DNA from: Epiperipatus broadwayi
Lineage: Eukaryota; Onychophora; Udeonychophora; Euonychophora; Peripatidae
Length of the DNA: 64,000 bases
Assembly: GCA_028023455.1 (NCBI GenBank)
Contig: JAQFVV010012396.1
Coordinates: 6,052,085 to 6,116,084 of the forward strand
Direction of reading: 5' to 3'
The notes under the pieces were generated by a model, which worked only from the letters and a program-made list of their open reading frames with translations, was not told the DNA's origin and ran no database searches. The position numbers were made by a program, and so were the translations under genes. Positions 34,331 through 46,185 of the stretch are shown here, one piece after another (within the stretch, counting starts at the first letter, position 1; each line of letters starts with the position of its first letter).

Positions 34331-37300
34331 TAATGCATATCAAAACAGATATATATATAAGCTTGCTTCTCTATTTGCATGTACATATTAAATCCAGTTT
34401 TGAACTAGCCAGGCATTACATCACACTAAAATAAAGGTTGCATCACTAAGAAGTTGCATCACTCAAGTGCATTGATACTCCAAAAAATAAACAACAAAAA
34501 TATGAAGGTATAAAAGATCAAGCTACAGATGGGAGGGGTGCTTTTTTATGCCTGAGAATCTGACAAAAGGCATCCCCAGATGAAGCAGTGGCAGACTGCG
34601 AGGGACTGCATTAACTCAAGGCAGCTCCTGAAGGTTTCTAGTGCCACTAGGTTTTGATTACAAATCACAAGGACTTTATTATCATTTTTAGTAATTGTGG
34701 CTTTTTAGTTATTGTAAAGAATAGATATATAAACCTGTTATATATTGTGTGTATTTAGTAATATTATTATGAACCTGATAGTTATATATTGTAATGGTCA
34801 AACGTATAATTTGTTAAGATCAAAAGACCATGCAGGCACTCTCAACTAGCATGCATAGGGGCTACCCCCCATAATCTCAGTTTAATCCCCTACCTAGGCT
34901 TCCTAATCTCTACAGCATAATCAACACCCTTGATGTCACACAGCTTTCCTTCTCCTACAGCTCTTCTCAGCTCAGGGTTCTGTAAGGACTCTTAAACACC
35001 TACCTATTCATCGCTTCAAACTATCAATTTTATATCTACTATTTATATGGTTCCAACTCCCAAATGATGATGGCAATATATCAGTAGGACATAACATTTA
35101 TTAATTATAAAGAAAATCATGAATAGGGTGGCTTACATTTTGTGATATTAGAATGAAAGATAATCTGGTTTTACACATATATTTTTAAGGGTGATGGTGA
35201 TTTTTAATAGACGTAAAGATAGTGTGCCTTAATTAAGCCATTGGTAGTACATGAATGTAAATCAATCAATTATGGGTTTCAAGTAAGTCTATTTTTTTTA
35301 TTTTAAGTTTAAATATTAGGGGACTGTTGTGCATAGATTAAATTAAAGAGTAGGGCTACAACAATATGTATAGGTGAAGGTTTAACTTTTAGGGGGTAAC
35401 TTGGTGCATCGCAGTGCTACATTACTCATGGGTAGTACAATGGTTATCAGATGAGGGATTGATTTAGCGATCTTGGTGGCAGGATTCACGAGTGAAATCT
35501 GATGCCCCAGGCTACAGATATGTTCCTGCTTCTAACCGAAGGTGCACCCGAATAATACGAAGGTGCTCTAATCTAGAATTTGGGGTGGCTGGGATCTTCG
35601 GTCCATCAATCTTACCAAGTCTGACACTAATATTTATATTAGATACATCGAGCACATATACAGAATATAGCAGGCACTGGGTGCACTACATATACATAAA
35701 TAAATGAAAGTGAATGATTTAAGAGGTAATGAAATATATTAATATAACCATTGATGCACAATTATATGTGGTAATGCAATTACAGGAATTAAAATAGTAT
35801 TAATTAACCTCCCCCCCCCCATGATACTTAAATTAACAAAACTCTTTATATAATAACAGCACATATCCCCTTATAACCAAATCTGAATTTTATCTGAAGC
35901 ATTAACCCATCCTCAATTTACTAGTACCTTTCTAAATCTAGCTATATGGTATATTCTCAAGAGGAAAATCTTAACCACCCCATAATGCAGACTGATGTTT
36001 CATCCATTACTTATTTATTACATTAATTTGGAAAGACAATTTACAGCTTCAGTGAGGACTGATATTTAGTACGTTACTTATTACATTAATTTGGAAAGAT
36101 ATTTTACAGCTTCTGTTTACATATATAACATCATGCTGCACATATATACGAATACGGATGATTTATATAGTTTGAAATTGCTTTTACCACATGGATAACA
36201 TTAATCGTAAAGAAAAAATAATTTACCTGTTTTTTTTTTCAAAAATTTATAGGGCAACACTTAAGCCATCATATTTATATAAAACATTGAATAATAATCA
36301 TACCACTCATCATCCTTCACTAGTTTTCTTAGTTAGTTTTAAGAAAAACACATTTTTACCTGAAACAATGGGGGGGGGTGAAATTTAACAAACAACATAT
36401 TATGACTTTTAACTTTTATTTAACTATTTTATTCTTAGCATCTTCTCGCCTCCTAGTGTTCCTTGAGATGCCATGAGAAGAGATGTCAAAATGTTTTAAA
36501 CTATTTAAAATTACTCCCTCCATCATTCAAGCTTTGGCAAGTAAACAAGATAAAAACAAAATGAACTTAACTGATTATTAGTTGAGTAGAATCTTTTAAA
36601 ATTATTAAAGCCAAGACTAGTTTGTGAATAAGAGTATTGAAGTTACAATTAATAAAATTAATTGTAAGTTATATTTAATACAAACATTTACGTTACAGTT
36701 AAGAAATTAGTAAGGTTTTACCTGCATTATTTATGGTTTTGATCGCAATGAATTTATATGTTGTTTGTAAGTGATGGACACTTATTGGAAGGTTATACAT
36801 ATGGCTTCATTCCCTTCTCAGCAAGGTTCTGTATATGGCAATTAAATGGCTTTCTCGCAATCAGCATGTGGATTGACTGTAACATAGACAACTTCGATCA
36901 TTTTGCGGGAGTTACATCGTGATGCCACTCTTCTCCGATGGCCATGGAAAAGCCGACATCAGATTACTCACTCATTCTGGTAGGTAGCACAAACGTATAT
37001 ATAATTTTGTAGTACTTTAATCAATGACATTCTGCTGAAATAAAAATTTTACTAATAATGATCAACTACATAAACAACTACTCGAACAATACACCCATCC
37101 GAGTTTATATGTACTTTAATATGCCCCGGGGTGCTTTTAAGTTTTAATGGATTTGAATATTTCCGTTTTTAATTGCACTTCCATTAATGTTTATTTTGTA
37201 GTTGCTTAACCTTCTGCTGAGTCTATTTCCCGACTTTTGTTTTTATTTTATTTCCAACACCCTTTTTGACGCGTCGAGACTTTAAAGGTGTTCAACTGTA

Positions 37301-37960
37301 ACTATATGAATGATCTTAAATCTAGATATGGAATAAGGCACCATTTCTTACCTCATGTAATGGCTTATTTCCATTACCAATCTTCTATTGTATGATTTCC
37401 ATTAACTTTTATTTAATTTAATTTAGCTCGCTTTTAACCTTTTAACTTTCTTAGCTTTATCACTAAGTTATTTAACTTTTAAATAATATATAATTGTACA
37501 CACACACATGTGCTGATTACTTATGGGTGTAAGTTCTAAGAAAATTATTACATACGATGGAAATAGGCGAGAATTAAGCAAGAATGAAGCAAGCATATAT
37601 GCACCACTTCAATATATGCAAATTACCTAGTACTATTGTTATAATAAAAATTACTTTTTTTATTACCAGTTCGGCATTATAGTAATTATTTACCTATATC
37701 TTTTAGTTATTTGGGATCCCATTCTGGTATTAACCAGGGCATAATAAACTGGTATAGTTGACAAGATAGATAGGATTCAAATCCAGACCCTTGAAATCAG
37801 AAAAGTCAGGACAAGTGGATGCTATAAGATTTAGATAGGTTTTATAAATAGTCAAAAGGGATGGCAGTAATCAGCCAAGCTGGAATCAAGGAGTTTGGCA
37901 CTCATCAACCAGCTGAATAGCCGCTAAATATATTACAGCTACAAATTTTTTTCACACTGA
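34331..37960. other. AT-rich DNA, minor repeats only
   Basis: A weak tRNA-like stretch near 35420-35510 (GGGTAGTACAATGGTTATC, then a poor B-box) might be an old SINE. A two-copy tandem repeat lies at 36003-36112 (TTACATTAATTTGGAAAGA). Short C and G homopolymers occur near 35812 and 36369. No gene recognised. Confidence 0.4.
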
Positions 37961-37961
37961 A

Positions 37962-38094
37962 TGTTATCAAAGATATGGTAATCATAAAACAGTGGCATTA
38001 ATGTGTAAAAAGTGAGAGACATCCCTAATGTTATCAAAGATGGTAATCATAAAACAGTGGCATTAAGGTATAAAAAGTGACAGACATCCCTAAT
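37962..38094. repeat. Two-copy tandem repeat, about 67-bp unit
   Basis: TGTTATCAAAGAT...AAACAGTGGCATTAA...CATCCCTAAT occurs twice back to back, directly upstream of the old gypsy remnant. Confidence 0.85.
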
Positions 38095-39190
38095 AAAGGT
38101 TCCGAGCCTTTTAAAGTAAGTGAAGTCACTTACGAGAAGTTAATTAAGAAAAATGATTTTTTTTAATCCCAGGCTGGACAAAAATGTTGCATGATTGCAA
38201 CTGAGAAATAGATGCCAGAAAAAGGATGAGCAGTTTAAGGACATTCACATGGCATTTCTAGAATTAATATGGTGATCATAGAGAGAAGACTCTTATAAAG
38301 CAAATATTATGGAGAGGCATTGATTAAAGATTCATCTACAGCTTCTAGATGAACCCATACTAGCATATGAGATAGCTATTAAAAAGAGTATGCTTTCAGA
38401 AACTATGACAGAAGAGAAAATTGGAGTGTTTGAAACAATTAAGCAAGACTAGACTCCAAGGAACAATTAACAAGACCAAACAAATTTAAATATTTCAGTT
38501 GTGGTAAAGATGATCACTCAACTAGTATTTATAAGTGGAAGAACAAAAAATGCTTTAATTATAATAAAAGAGGACATTTGTCTAAAATATGCAGAGAGAG
38601 CAATAGTATAGGGAGAGAAAATTTCAAAGTAGGTAGGCGATCAAGTTAATAAGCATGTAGTTAAGAAAGTGAAACAAGATGGTGCCGAGCAGTATATGCT
38701 AAAAATCAAGCTTTTTTTGGACTTTAATATTGAAATTGATAGCGAATCCAGAATATGAATAATAGCAGAGAAAGATTGGTGAAATTTAATAAAAAAATGG
38801 AAATACCCAGAGTAGAAAAAACTGCTATAAGGGCTCAAGATGTTAATGTCCATCAATTAAAATTTTGGTAAAATTGCACATGCCGGTGAAAATAAAAGAT
38901 TGCATATTACAATTACCTCTTTATAATATATAATTAATATAATATCATTTACTGAGAGGCAATAGTTTGGGAAATTGGATATTAGATTAACTGTAGTAAA
39001 AAAAATTACCTTGTAGCAGGAGATCCAGAAAAATATTCAGATTTGTTCAACACACCTTACACTGATAAAAACATGTCCAATGGAAGTTGAATTGTGGAAT
39101 TATGTGTATCCTATAATATGCAAACCACAAAAAAAGGTCCATTTATGAAGGAGAAAATGGCCAAACAATTACAAGACCTAGTAATGATTT
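38095..39190 (+). pseudogene. Old Ty3/gypsy remnant, part 1 (gag to RT start)
   Basis: Many stops and shifts, but recognisable in order: capsid-like LRNRCQKKDEQF, then a pair of degraded zinc knuckles (FSCGKDDHS and CFNYNKRGHLSKIC around 38495-38595), a degraded protease site (IEIDSES near 38727), and the N-terminal RT region (IICKPQKK near 39115). It is related to, but much older than, the element at 20747-25999, and lies on the other strand. It continues at 40735. Confidence 0.75.
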
Positions 39191-39439
39191 ATTAAATGTT
39201 TTCTTCATTTAACAGCAGAATAGGTTTTTTTTTTTTTGTTACAAATATTTATTTTATTCAGCTAAGTGTTTTCAATATTGAAACGTGTCATAATCATAGC
39301 ATTATACAATTAAAGTTTGTTAAACTCTCATTTTAAAGTTGTTTTATATATTATAAATTAAATTAGCATAAAATTGAATTTTAGAAGCAAGTTTACATTC
39401 TAGTAACTACTGGAAGTTATGGATGACATTTTATAGAAA

Positions 39440-40730
39440 GAAGGATGCTAGTTTCTTTTTTATTTATAGCATGCATATTTTTAACTATAGACCGCACCTC
39501 ATTCATCTTTCTCTTTCTATCATCTCTCAGAGCAAACTATGTTAGCCCTAGAGAGATCGAAGTTGTAGCCCGATGATCTAAAAATATAGATGAATGTTCA
39601 CTGCCTTTCTTAGCCCTCTTGTTTAGGTAATTGTTCTAGGCTAGTCTTATGGATAGATTAGCTCTCGTTTTTCCATAGTAAGCCTTTAAGCAATTAGATT
39701 CTTTACACGCAATTTTGTACACTACTTGGTGTCAGCCTCTCTAGTTATTTTATCTTTTTGAGTTGGATAGCAATTTATTTAAAGATGGAGATGACCGAAA
39801 ATTGATGTTGTATTTATCGGTACACATTTTTCTTCATTTTTGCACAACTTTACGCACATAAGGGCGATTAGTCCTTTTTTTTTTGTCTTCAAATTAAAGA
39901 TTTACAGGGCTCGTAATTTTGCTATAGAAATAGGCTGTTATTGAATTTATTTTTTTATATCATGCCCTGTACTAATTAGATCTTTTGTTTATAATTCTAT
40001 GTTTTTTCTCCGATCTGCTTCGAATGTGCATAATTTTCAATTCCTGTGGAGAAAACCTTTCAGTCCCATGTATTTATGGGATCTAGGTGTCATGATCTAA
40101 AAATATACATGAATGTACACTGCCTTTCTTAGCCTCTTGTATAGGTAATTGTGCTGGGTTAGTCTTATGGATAGATTGGCTCTCATTTCTCCATAGTAAG
40201 CCTTTAAGCAATTAGATTCTTTGCACACAATTTTGTACACTACTTGGTATCAGCCTCTCTAGTTATTTTATCTTTTAAGTTGGTTAGCAATTTATTTAAA
40301 GGTGGATACGACCGAAAACTGTTGTTGTATTTATCGGTACATATTTTTCTTAATTTTTGCCCAAGTTTACACGCGTAAGGGAGACTAGTCCATTTTTTTT
40401 GTCTTCAGATTGAAGATTTACAGGGTTCATAATTTTGCTATAGGAATTGGCTGTTATTGAATTTATTTTTTTATATTATGCCCTATTATTAATTAGATCT
40501 TTCATGTATAATTCTATGTTTTTTCTCCAATCTGCTTTGAACGTGCATCTGTAGAGAAAACCTTTCAGTCCCATGTATTTATGGGATTTAGGAGTTATGG
40601 AGGTGTAAGATGTGTCAGGGCTTCATTTCCATCCTATAATCCAATACATTGTTCTGTTTTTGGATGTTTAAGTCTAAAAATTTGATATTATGATGTTCAT
40701 AAAATAAATTCTTATAGAAAATCTATAGTG
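39440..40730 (-). pseudogene. PLE remnant with tandemly repeated GIY-YIG segment
   Basis: On the minus strand: an RT tail (IKFLDLNIQ...LDYRMEMKP, near 40720-40640), then a segment encoding the connector and GIY-YIG start (HQVVYKIACKES, AYYGKTRANLSIRL), followed by a second copy of the same segment. Units start at ATGATCTA 39573 and 40092, a period of about 519 bp. All frames are broken. Partial tandem copies are a hallmark of PLE insertions. It lies inside an older gypsy copy. Confidence 0.78.
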
Positions 40731-40734
40731 ATAG

Positions 40735-41440
40735 TGATCTAATCAAGTGGCAAATTCAGAATCTGCAATGTTTACCAAATGACAGTAAATACATTTTTAT
40801 GGAAAAGATCATATCCAGTCCCAAATGAAACACTGGCCACCCTACATGATTTTCTGAACTCTATCTAAATTTAGCTTTCTTTTAGATTTCTATGACATAT
40901 CTGCCAAAATTTTGGCATTAATCCGGTAGGATATAATTGTCTTACCTTTGGCATCATAGGATTCCTGAATATATTCCAATTGGAACAATTTTACAGAAAT
41001 TAGAAGGGGAACTCCCATTGACAATATACTTATCTATGCAGAGTCAAGAGTACAAGCTGTGAGAATGATATTTTAAAGTGTGTAAAAAACCAAACAAAAT
41101 AGAGTTATACTTAATGCAGAAAAGAATGTTTGGAGAGAAAAAGAGATTGAATTTTTCAGGCATATTATCTCGGAAAAGGGAGTCCAATGCAAGATAAAAT
41201 ATATGCCATGAAAGAAGTAAAACCTTCACAGAATGTAAAAACAATGTTTTCTAGGGTTAATACATTTTTTCAAAGCTTTTCTATAAAATAAAGCAGAAGT
41301 GGCTAGAACACTTTGATTTACTCTGTAAAGATTAAAGATGGTCATGGCTAATGGAGTATTAAGTAGCAGTCTACCAGACAAAGGAATTACTGACTTCAAA
41401 CAAACTATTGGTCCATTATGACACAATGCTGAGGTGCATC
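40735..41440 (+). pseudogene. Old Ty3/gypsy remnant, part 2 (RT)
   Basis: Continues part 1 after the PLE insertion. Degraded RT: PYPVPNETLATL near 40818, a GTPIDNILIYAE stretch replacing the YVDD region near 41010, then WREKEIEFFRHIISEKGV (41133-41190), the conserved segment after the RT active site. Stops are frequent. Confidence 0.75.
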
Positions 41441-44039
41441 AATATCTATACACACACATGCACTCTAAATATAAATAATAATTTAAAAGCAATGAAGCTA
41501 AATTAATTGCAAGCATTTATTTAAATTAAAACTTATCCCAACTAGTTATATTTAAGCTCAATATTTTTAAATTTTATTTTTAAACAATTCTGATATGAAC
41601 TAATAAAGCTATTTTAAAATCTAGCAAATAAAGTCTAATGCAAATAAAATAATCATATTTTATAAATAATAACAATTTTATTTACTGCACATGTTTAAAA
41701 CATGGCATGCTTTAAATTAACTCTTTTCAGATTTAAATTATTAACTTGGGATTTTTAATCAAATACTAAGCAATCCATTTAATATTTCTTAAGCAACTAA
41801 TAGTTAATATGCTGAGTAAATTGTTTTAATCAATAAATTAAAACAGCTAAGATTTTATAATTTAATAGCAATAAGTAAATTTATTTATTACAATCTATGT
41901 TAAGTGAGCTCGGAAGCAGCAGCTTGTGCCCTCATATTCATAGCAGAATCAGAATTGGAAAATTGGTGGAGTATATATTATAACGGTCGGGGAGAAACGA
42001 GGTCTTATCGTATCTGCCGTACAGGGTGCCACCAGGCTATTTGAACCTGGAAAATTTATATAGTAGGCAGACACGTAAGTTAAGATCCCACTTTATTTTA
42101 TATTTTGACCTTTAGCCCCTGCCTCTAACTCAGTGAGACACAGAGATTTATAAAATATAAATTCTTATTTAAAAATATTTTCAACATTAAAAAAATAAAA
42201 GAAGCCACTGCCAGTAATAACACACACAAACATTTATTAAACATATATAAGATTTAGAATCATTTTAGTATCACTTTTACTTTAAAATTTAACATATTTT
42301 GACTTTTATTTTAGAATTTAATTTACGTTTTAACCTTTATTTTAGAAATTCGCAGATAAATTTAATATTTTATTAGTGTCAAGTATGAATAGACTACATA
42401 GATTGCATTTGAAAAGAAAATATTCTATCCCTGATTTAACCTTAGGCCAAAAGTTTGCAGTCAAACCAACGCCAATCTATATGATATATCGATGTATTCA
42501 ATGCAGCATGAATACGACAGCACAATACCATACTGTCAGGAATGCACATCTGAACAGCATGGTTATAGAGAAGAAATTGTCTCTTGTCCAGTACAGGAAT
42601 GTTACATCTGTCTGGCGAGAAGAACATTAAAAAAAAAAACTCCATAGGAAGGGATTGCGGTCCTTTTTGCCTTCTTACTATCCCATTCCAAAGGCTAAAG
42701 GGGTGATCCAAGGAGCAGGAAATACATCTGCTTCCGATGGTCAGTACGAAATGGGACTTATTTTTCCCAAGTGCGGCATATCATGTGATCCTGCATGTAG
42801 CAGACCTTCATACTACATTTACTAATTATACCAATATATCCAATCGATTAACCCAATTTAACTATGAAACAAATAACCTAAGATTAACCCTCCCTTAATT
42901 AATTAATATCACTTTACAAATCTATGCAGCTATACACTCCCGACTTAAATTTAACATTTATTAAAAGTTGTTTAACAAAAAACAAAAAAAAAATCATAAT
43001 AAAAACTTAAAAGAATGAAAAAATAACTTAATGGAAATGATTTTAAAAAAATACATCAAATAAAATTAATTATTAATAATAATTTATGTTGGTCTGATAG
43101 GATTCTTTTTCTATTAAATACTGAAAAGGTTTTGGAATTAAAGTTCTTACTGTTTTGAAAATGTTCATTAGTTATATAGTTCTTACCGTTTTAAAACGTT
43201 CATCTTTAACAGTTGCTTGCCATTTGGGATCCAGGGTGAATTGTCCTGATGTTCTGGGGAGACAGGTATACCGTTGGCCATTTTATTTATTCATCCAGAG
43301 GTCTTTTACTTTAGCTGTTATTTTATTTTTGGGCCCTGATAGCCTGTAATCCGCAATATGGGAAAACGATGTCATTTCTTTTTTTTTTTAGAAAAACTGA
43401 AGGAATTGAAAGTGCGTCTTTCAATCCCTTCTCCTTCAACTCTCCGACTTAATACATATCACCTCTCTCTATCACATCTCTTTCTTTTTTCCTTTTTATT
43501 TCCAAACTTTTCCTTTTATAATAAACTTTCGGATCGAGTGGCATTACATCATGACGATGATGATCTTTTCGTTGAGATCCGTTTCCTGAGGGATTTCTTT
43601 TATTAGCTATTAGTTTCTATTGTTTTTTCTCTCCTATCTGACCTTTACTTATAAATTTTGGAATGACCAAGGACTAGGTCACTTGGACTAATTTAAATAA
43701 TCATTTTCATTTTATACAATAGAATTAATTAAATTTGTACGTTCTTAAAGATATGTTTTTATCTTTAAGTTTTTGTTGAAAGTTTAGTCTTAAACCTTTT
43801 TCCTTTTTTTAATAAAGTTTTCTTTTAATAAGTTTTCATCTGTGCGATTTTATATATATGAGTTTAAGATGAATTAATTTTCAATTTTTAAAACTTAAAA
43901 AAAAGTTTTTATTTGCGAACTTTTATTTTTAATGTCTAATTTTTTTTAAAAAATAATGTAATGGTGTGTGTGCCCGTTACAATATATATAGGTAGATGGT
44001 ATTCAAATTTATGTAAATTATAGTTTAGAGCATCCATTT
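41441..44039. other. AT-rich DNA with small candidate signals
   Basis: 41906-41944 (minus) contains GCTATGAATATGAG, the 5' part of the structured motif seen in the PLEs, with a degraded remainder. 42470-42625 (+) holds a Cys-rich open stretch (YCQECTSEQ...EEIVSCPVQECYIC) that loosely resembles a thrombospondin type 1 repeat or zinc-binding module; without introns, context or length I do not call a gene. The rest is unrecognised. Confidence 0.35.
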
Positions 44040-45060
44040 TTTTTGGAGAGGTGGAAGCATGATTATAGCTTGTGTGTTATTAGTTATATACCATGCTTCT
44101 CTAATTTTATGCTTTGAGTTGTTTCTTTCAATATATTCTATTGCAGTCAAAATAGGATTAAATATATGTCCTATAGCTTTCTAATGTTTCAAAAAGATAG
44201 AGCTTTATTCTGGCTTGTCAGATGCTATTTTATATAAGTATTGATGTTGTGATATGAGGGTGGATACAAATAACCAAGATTCTCCTATAGCATGTTGCTT
44301 AGCATTCAGTTTGGGGACATTTGATTTTATATACAGTGTTGAGGGGCAATTTGAGTTTTTGATTCTATTCTTGGAATTATTAATTAGTCTATTGGTTGAG
44401 AGGGGGTTGAAACTTAGCTGGAATGTTGGGGGAAAGGTTTTATTAAACATTTTTGTTAGAGGGGGGATGTATGGCAGGAGTAGCCAAGGTCTATCATCAT
44501 TGGAAGGGTTTTAGTTTATTTTGCTGAAGAATTGTATGACTTTCCTTGTTAAGTGGTAGTATTTAGATCCAATGGAGCTTAAATATTTTAAATATTATTC
44601 TATATTTGCTTTGTGAGATGAGTTGTGTTTGCATAATAGGGGATTGCGATATAGGAAGGAGGATAGACCGAAAAATTTAAGAGAATGAGGGGAAGTTGAT
44701 TTAGAATGTGTGAATCTGTGAACTTTAAATGGTTAGATGTGGATTGAGTTTTCTAGATGATGTATGTTTCTTTGTAGGTGGATATCTAAGTACATCAGAC
44801 TTTGAAGCGAGTCTTCCCATTCGATTGTTAGGCATAAGGCCGAGTGTGCCTGGAAGTTTGCTTTGATATTGTGGATTGAAGGCTCTGGTCTGGTTATAAA
44901 ATATCAACATAGTGCATGTAGATGAGATGATGAGGGTGTGAAAAAAGTGCTGGAAGAATTGTCTTCGAAGTGATATATGTATAGGCTGGATAGGATGCCC
45001 AGAGCGCTGAGCCATCATATTGTTACCTGCTCAGCTTCTCTACTGCTGCATCCCAGCCCA
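44040..45060 (-). pseudogene. PLE remnant (RT to GIY-YIG linker)
   Basis: On the minus strand a degraded RT can be followed: SGHPIQPIHIS corresponds to the SGWPMGLPLSG motif of the PLE at 28 kb, HLIYMHYVD to the YVDD motif, and EWEDSLQSLMYLDIHL to the LNYLDLRL region. Then comes FQLSFNPLSTNRLINNSKN (44390-44440), the connector before GIY-YIG, and a degraded nuclease. Several frameshifts. It is of the same broad family as the 28-kb PLEs but far older. Confidence 0.75.
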
Positions 45061-45358
45061 CTTAACATATATTACAATTCGTACAAGAGAAGTCTATGCA
45101 TTTGTCATTATTACAATTTTAAATAAATTTTTTTAAAGCATTGCAGCATATATTTAACCAACAGGGCCAAATATATTGTTACGGTATATAAGTAGAAATT
45201 CAAAATTATTTTCCTCTGGCCTAAAGTGTGCTCAGCTACAGTTAAAAAAACTAAACTGAATAAAGCTTTGCTTAGCCGATGTTTGAAATGTTGAAACTTT
45301 ACTTATATTGCAGATAAACTAGCCACAATTAATGTTGATTAATTCATTCATAAATAAA

Positions 45359-45774
45359 ATATTTGAAATACAGTATAGGCATTCTTCATATACCTGGAGC
45401 TTAATTGTAAATATAGGGGATTTAAACACAGATTTTCAAGCACCCTTCAACTATCCACATTATCTCATACCACTGATCCACATGACCACACACATGTAGA
45501 AAAGATAAATAACTGAGCACTGATTATATATGTGTGTGGGAGATAATGATCTGGACCAACTGATGAGTGCTGGTTCAGTACGAAATATGTATATTGGTGA
45601 TCCCCTAATGTATATAATCAGTGCTCAGTTATTTATCTTTTCTACATGTGTGTTGTCATGTGTATCAGTGGTATGAGAGTGGATAGTTGAAGGGTACTTG
45701 AAAACCTTTGTTCAAATCCCCTATATTTACAATTAAGTTCCAAGTATATGAAGAATGCCTGTATTTCAAATATT
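45359..45774. repeat. Foldback with a hammerhead ribozyme in its loop
   Basis: 45359-45530 and 45611-45774 are inverted copies (AACTGAGCACTGATTATATA and complement nearest the loop; ATTTGAAATACAG and complement at the ends), about 90% alike by eye. The 80-nt loop holds the ribozyme. It is probably derived from PLE terminal repeats or a small ribozyme-bearing retroelement. Confidence 0.88.
45553..45603 (+). ncRNA. Type I hammerhead ribozyme, all core residues present
   Basis: CTGATGA (45560-45566) is followed by a 6-bp stem II, GTGCTG (45567-45572) with CAGTAC (45576-45581) around a GTT loop, with one G-U pair. GAAA follows (45582-45585). Stem III is minimal: ATA/TAT around TG (45585-45592). 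The cleavage residue is A45593 (UA). Stem I is CCAA (45556-45559) with TTGG (45594-45597), then after an internal loop GGA (45553-45555) with TCC (45601-45603). Hammerheads of this minimal stem III type are known from PLEs and animal satellites. Confidence 0.85.
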
Positions 45775-45999
45775 ACATATTTAGCCTGCATCCTACCCAT
45801 CCCTAATCTATGTATATAAGGTCCTATACATGATGGGTCAGAGTGACTTTAGGTCAATGTGGGCATAACAATAATATTGGCATCAGTATGGGATTTGGGC
45901 ATTCCATTTCAGATTTTCAATGGTATGGATGGCTGAAGAGTTTGAGGTTGGAGTAGACTGAAGCCTGTCCATTACAGTATGAAGATTTTCTATCCTTAA

Positions 46000-46185
46000 T
46001 ATAAACTGAGCACTGATTATATATATATATGTGTGGGAGATGATGATCTGGACCAACATTCAGCACAAAATACATATATTGGTGATTATTTGATTTCTAT
46101 ATGTGTGTAGCTATATGTATTAGTGGTATGAAAGTGTGGATAGTTGAAGGGTGCTTGAAAAATCTGTATTTAAATTCCCTATGTT
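46000..46185 (+). repeat. Second copy of the hammerhead-bearing repeat, ribozyme deleted
   Basis: Matches 45510-45720 (CTGAGCACTGATTATATA, GATCTGGACCAA, ATATTGGTGAT, GTGGATAGTTGAAGGG) but lacks the stretch containing the CTGATGA box and half of stem II. The left arm is also reduced. It shows that the sequence is dispersed and not unique. Confidence 0.8.

Noticed and set aside
35401-35545. Possible tRNA-derived SINE
   Set aside because: A-box-like sequence is fair but the B-box is poor and no second copy was seen in the window.
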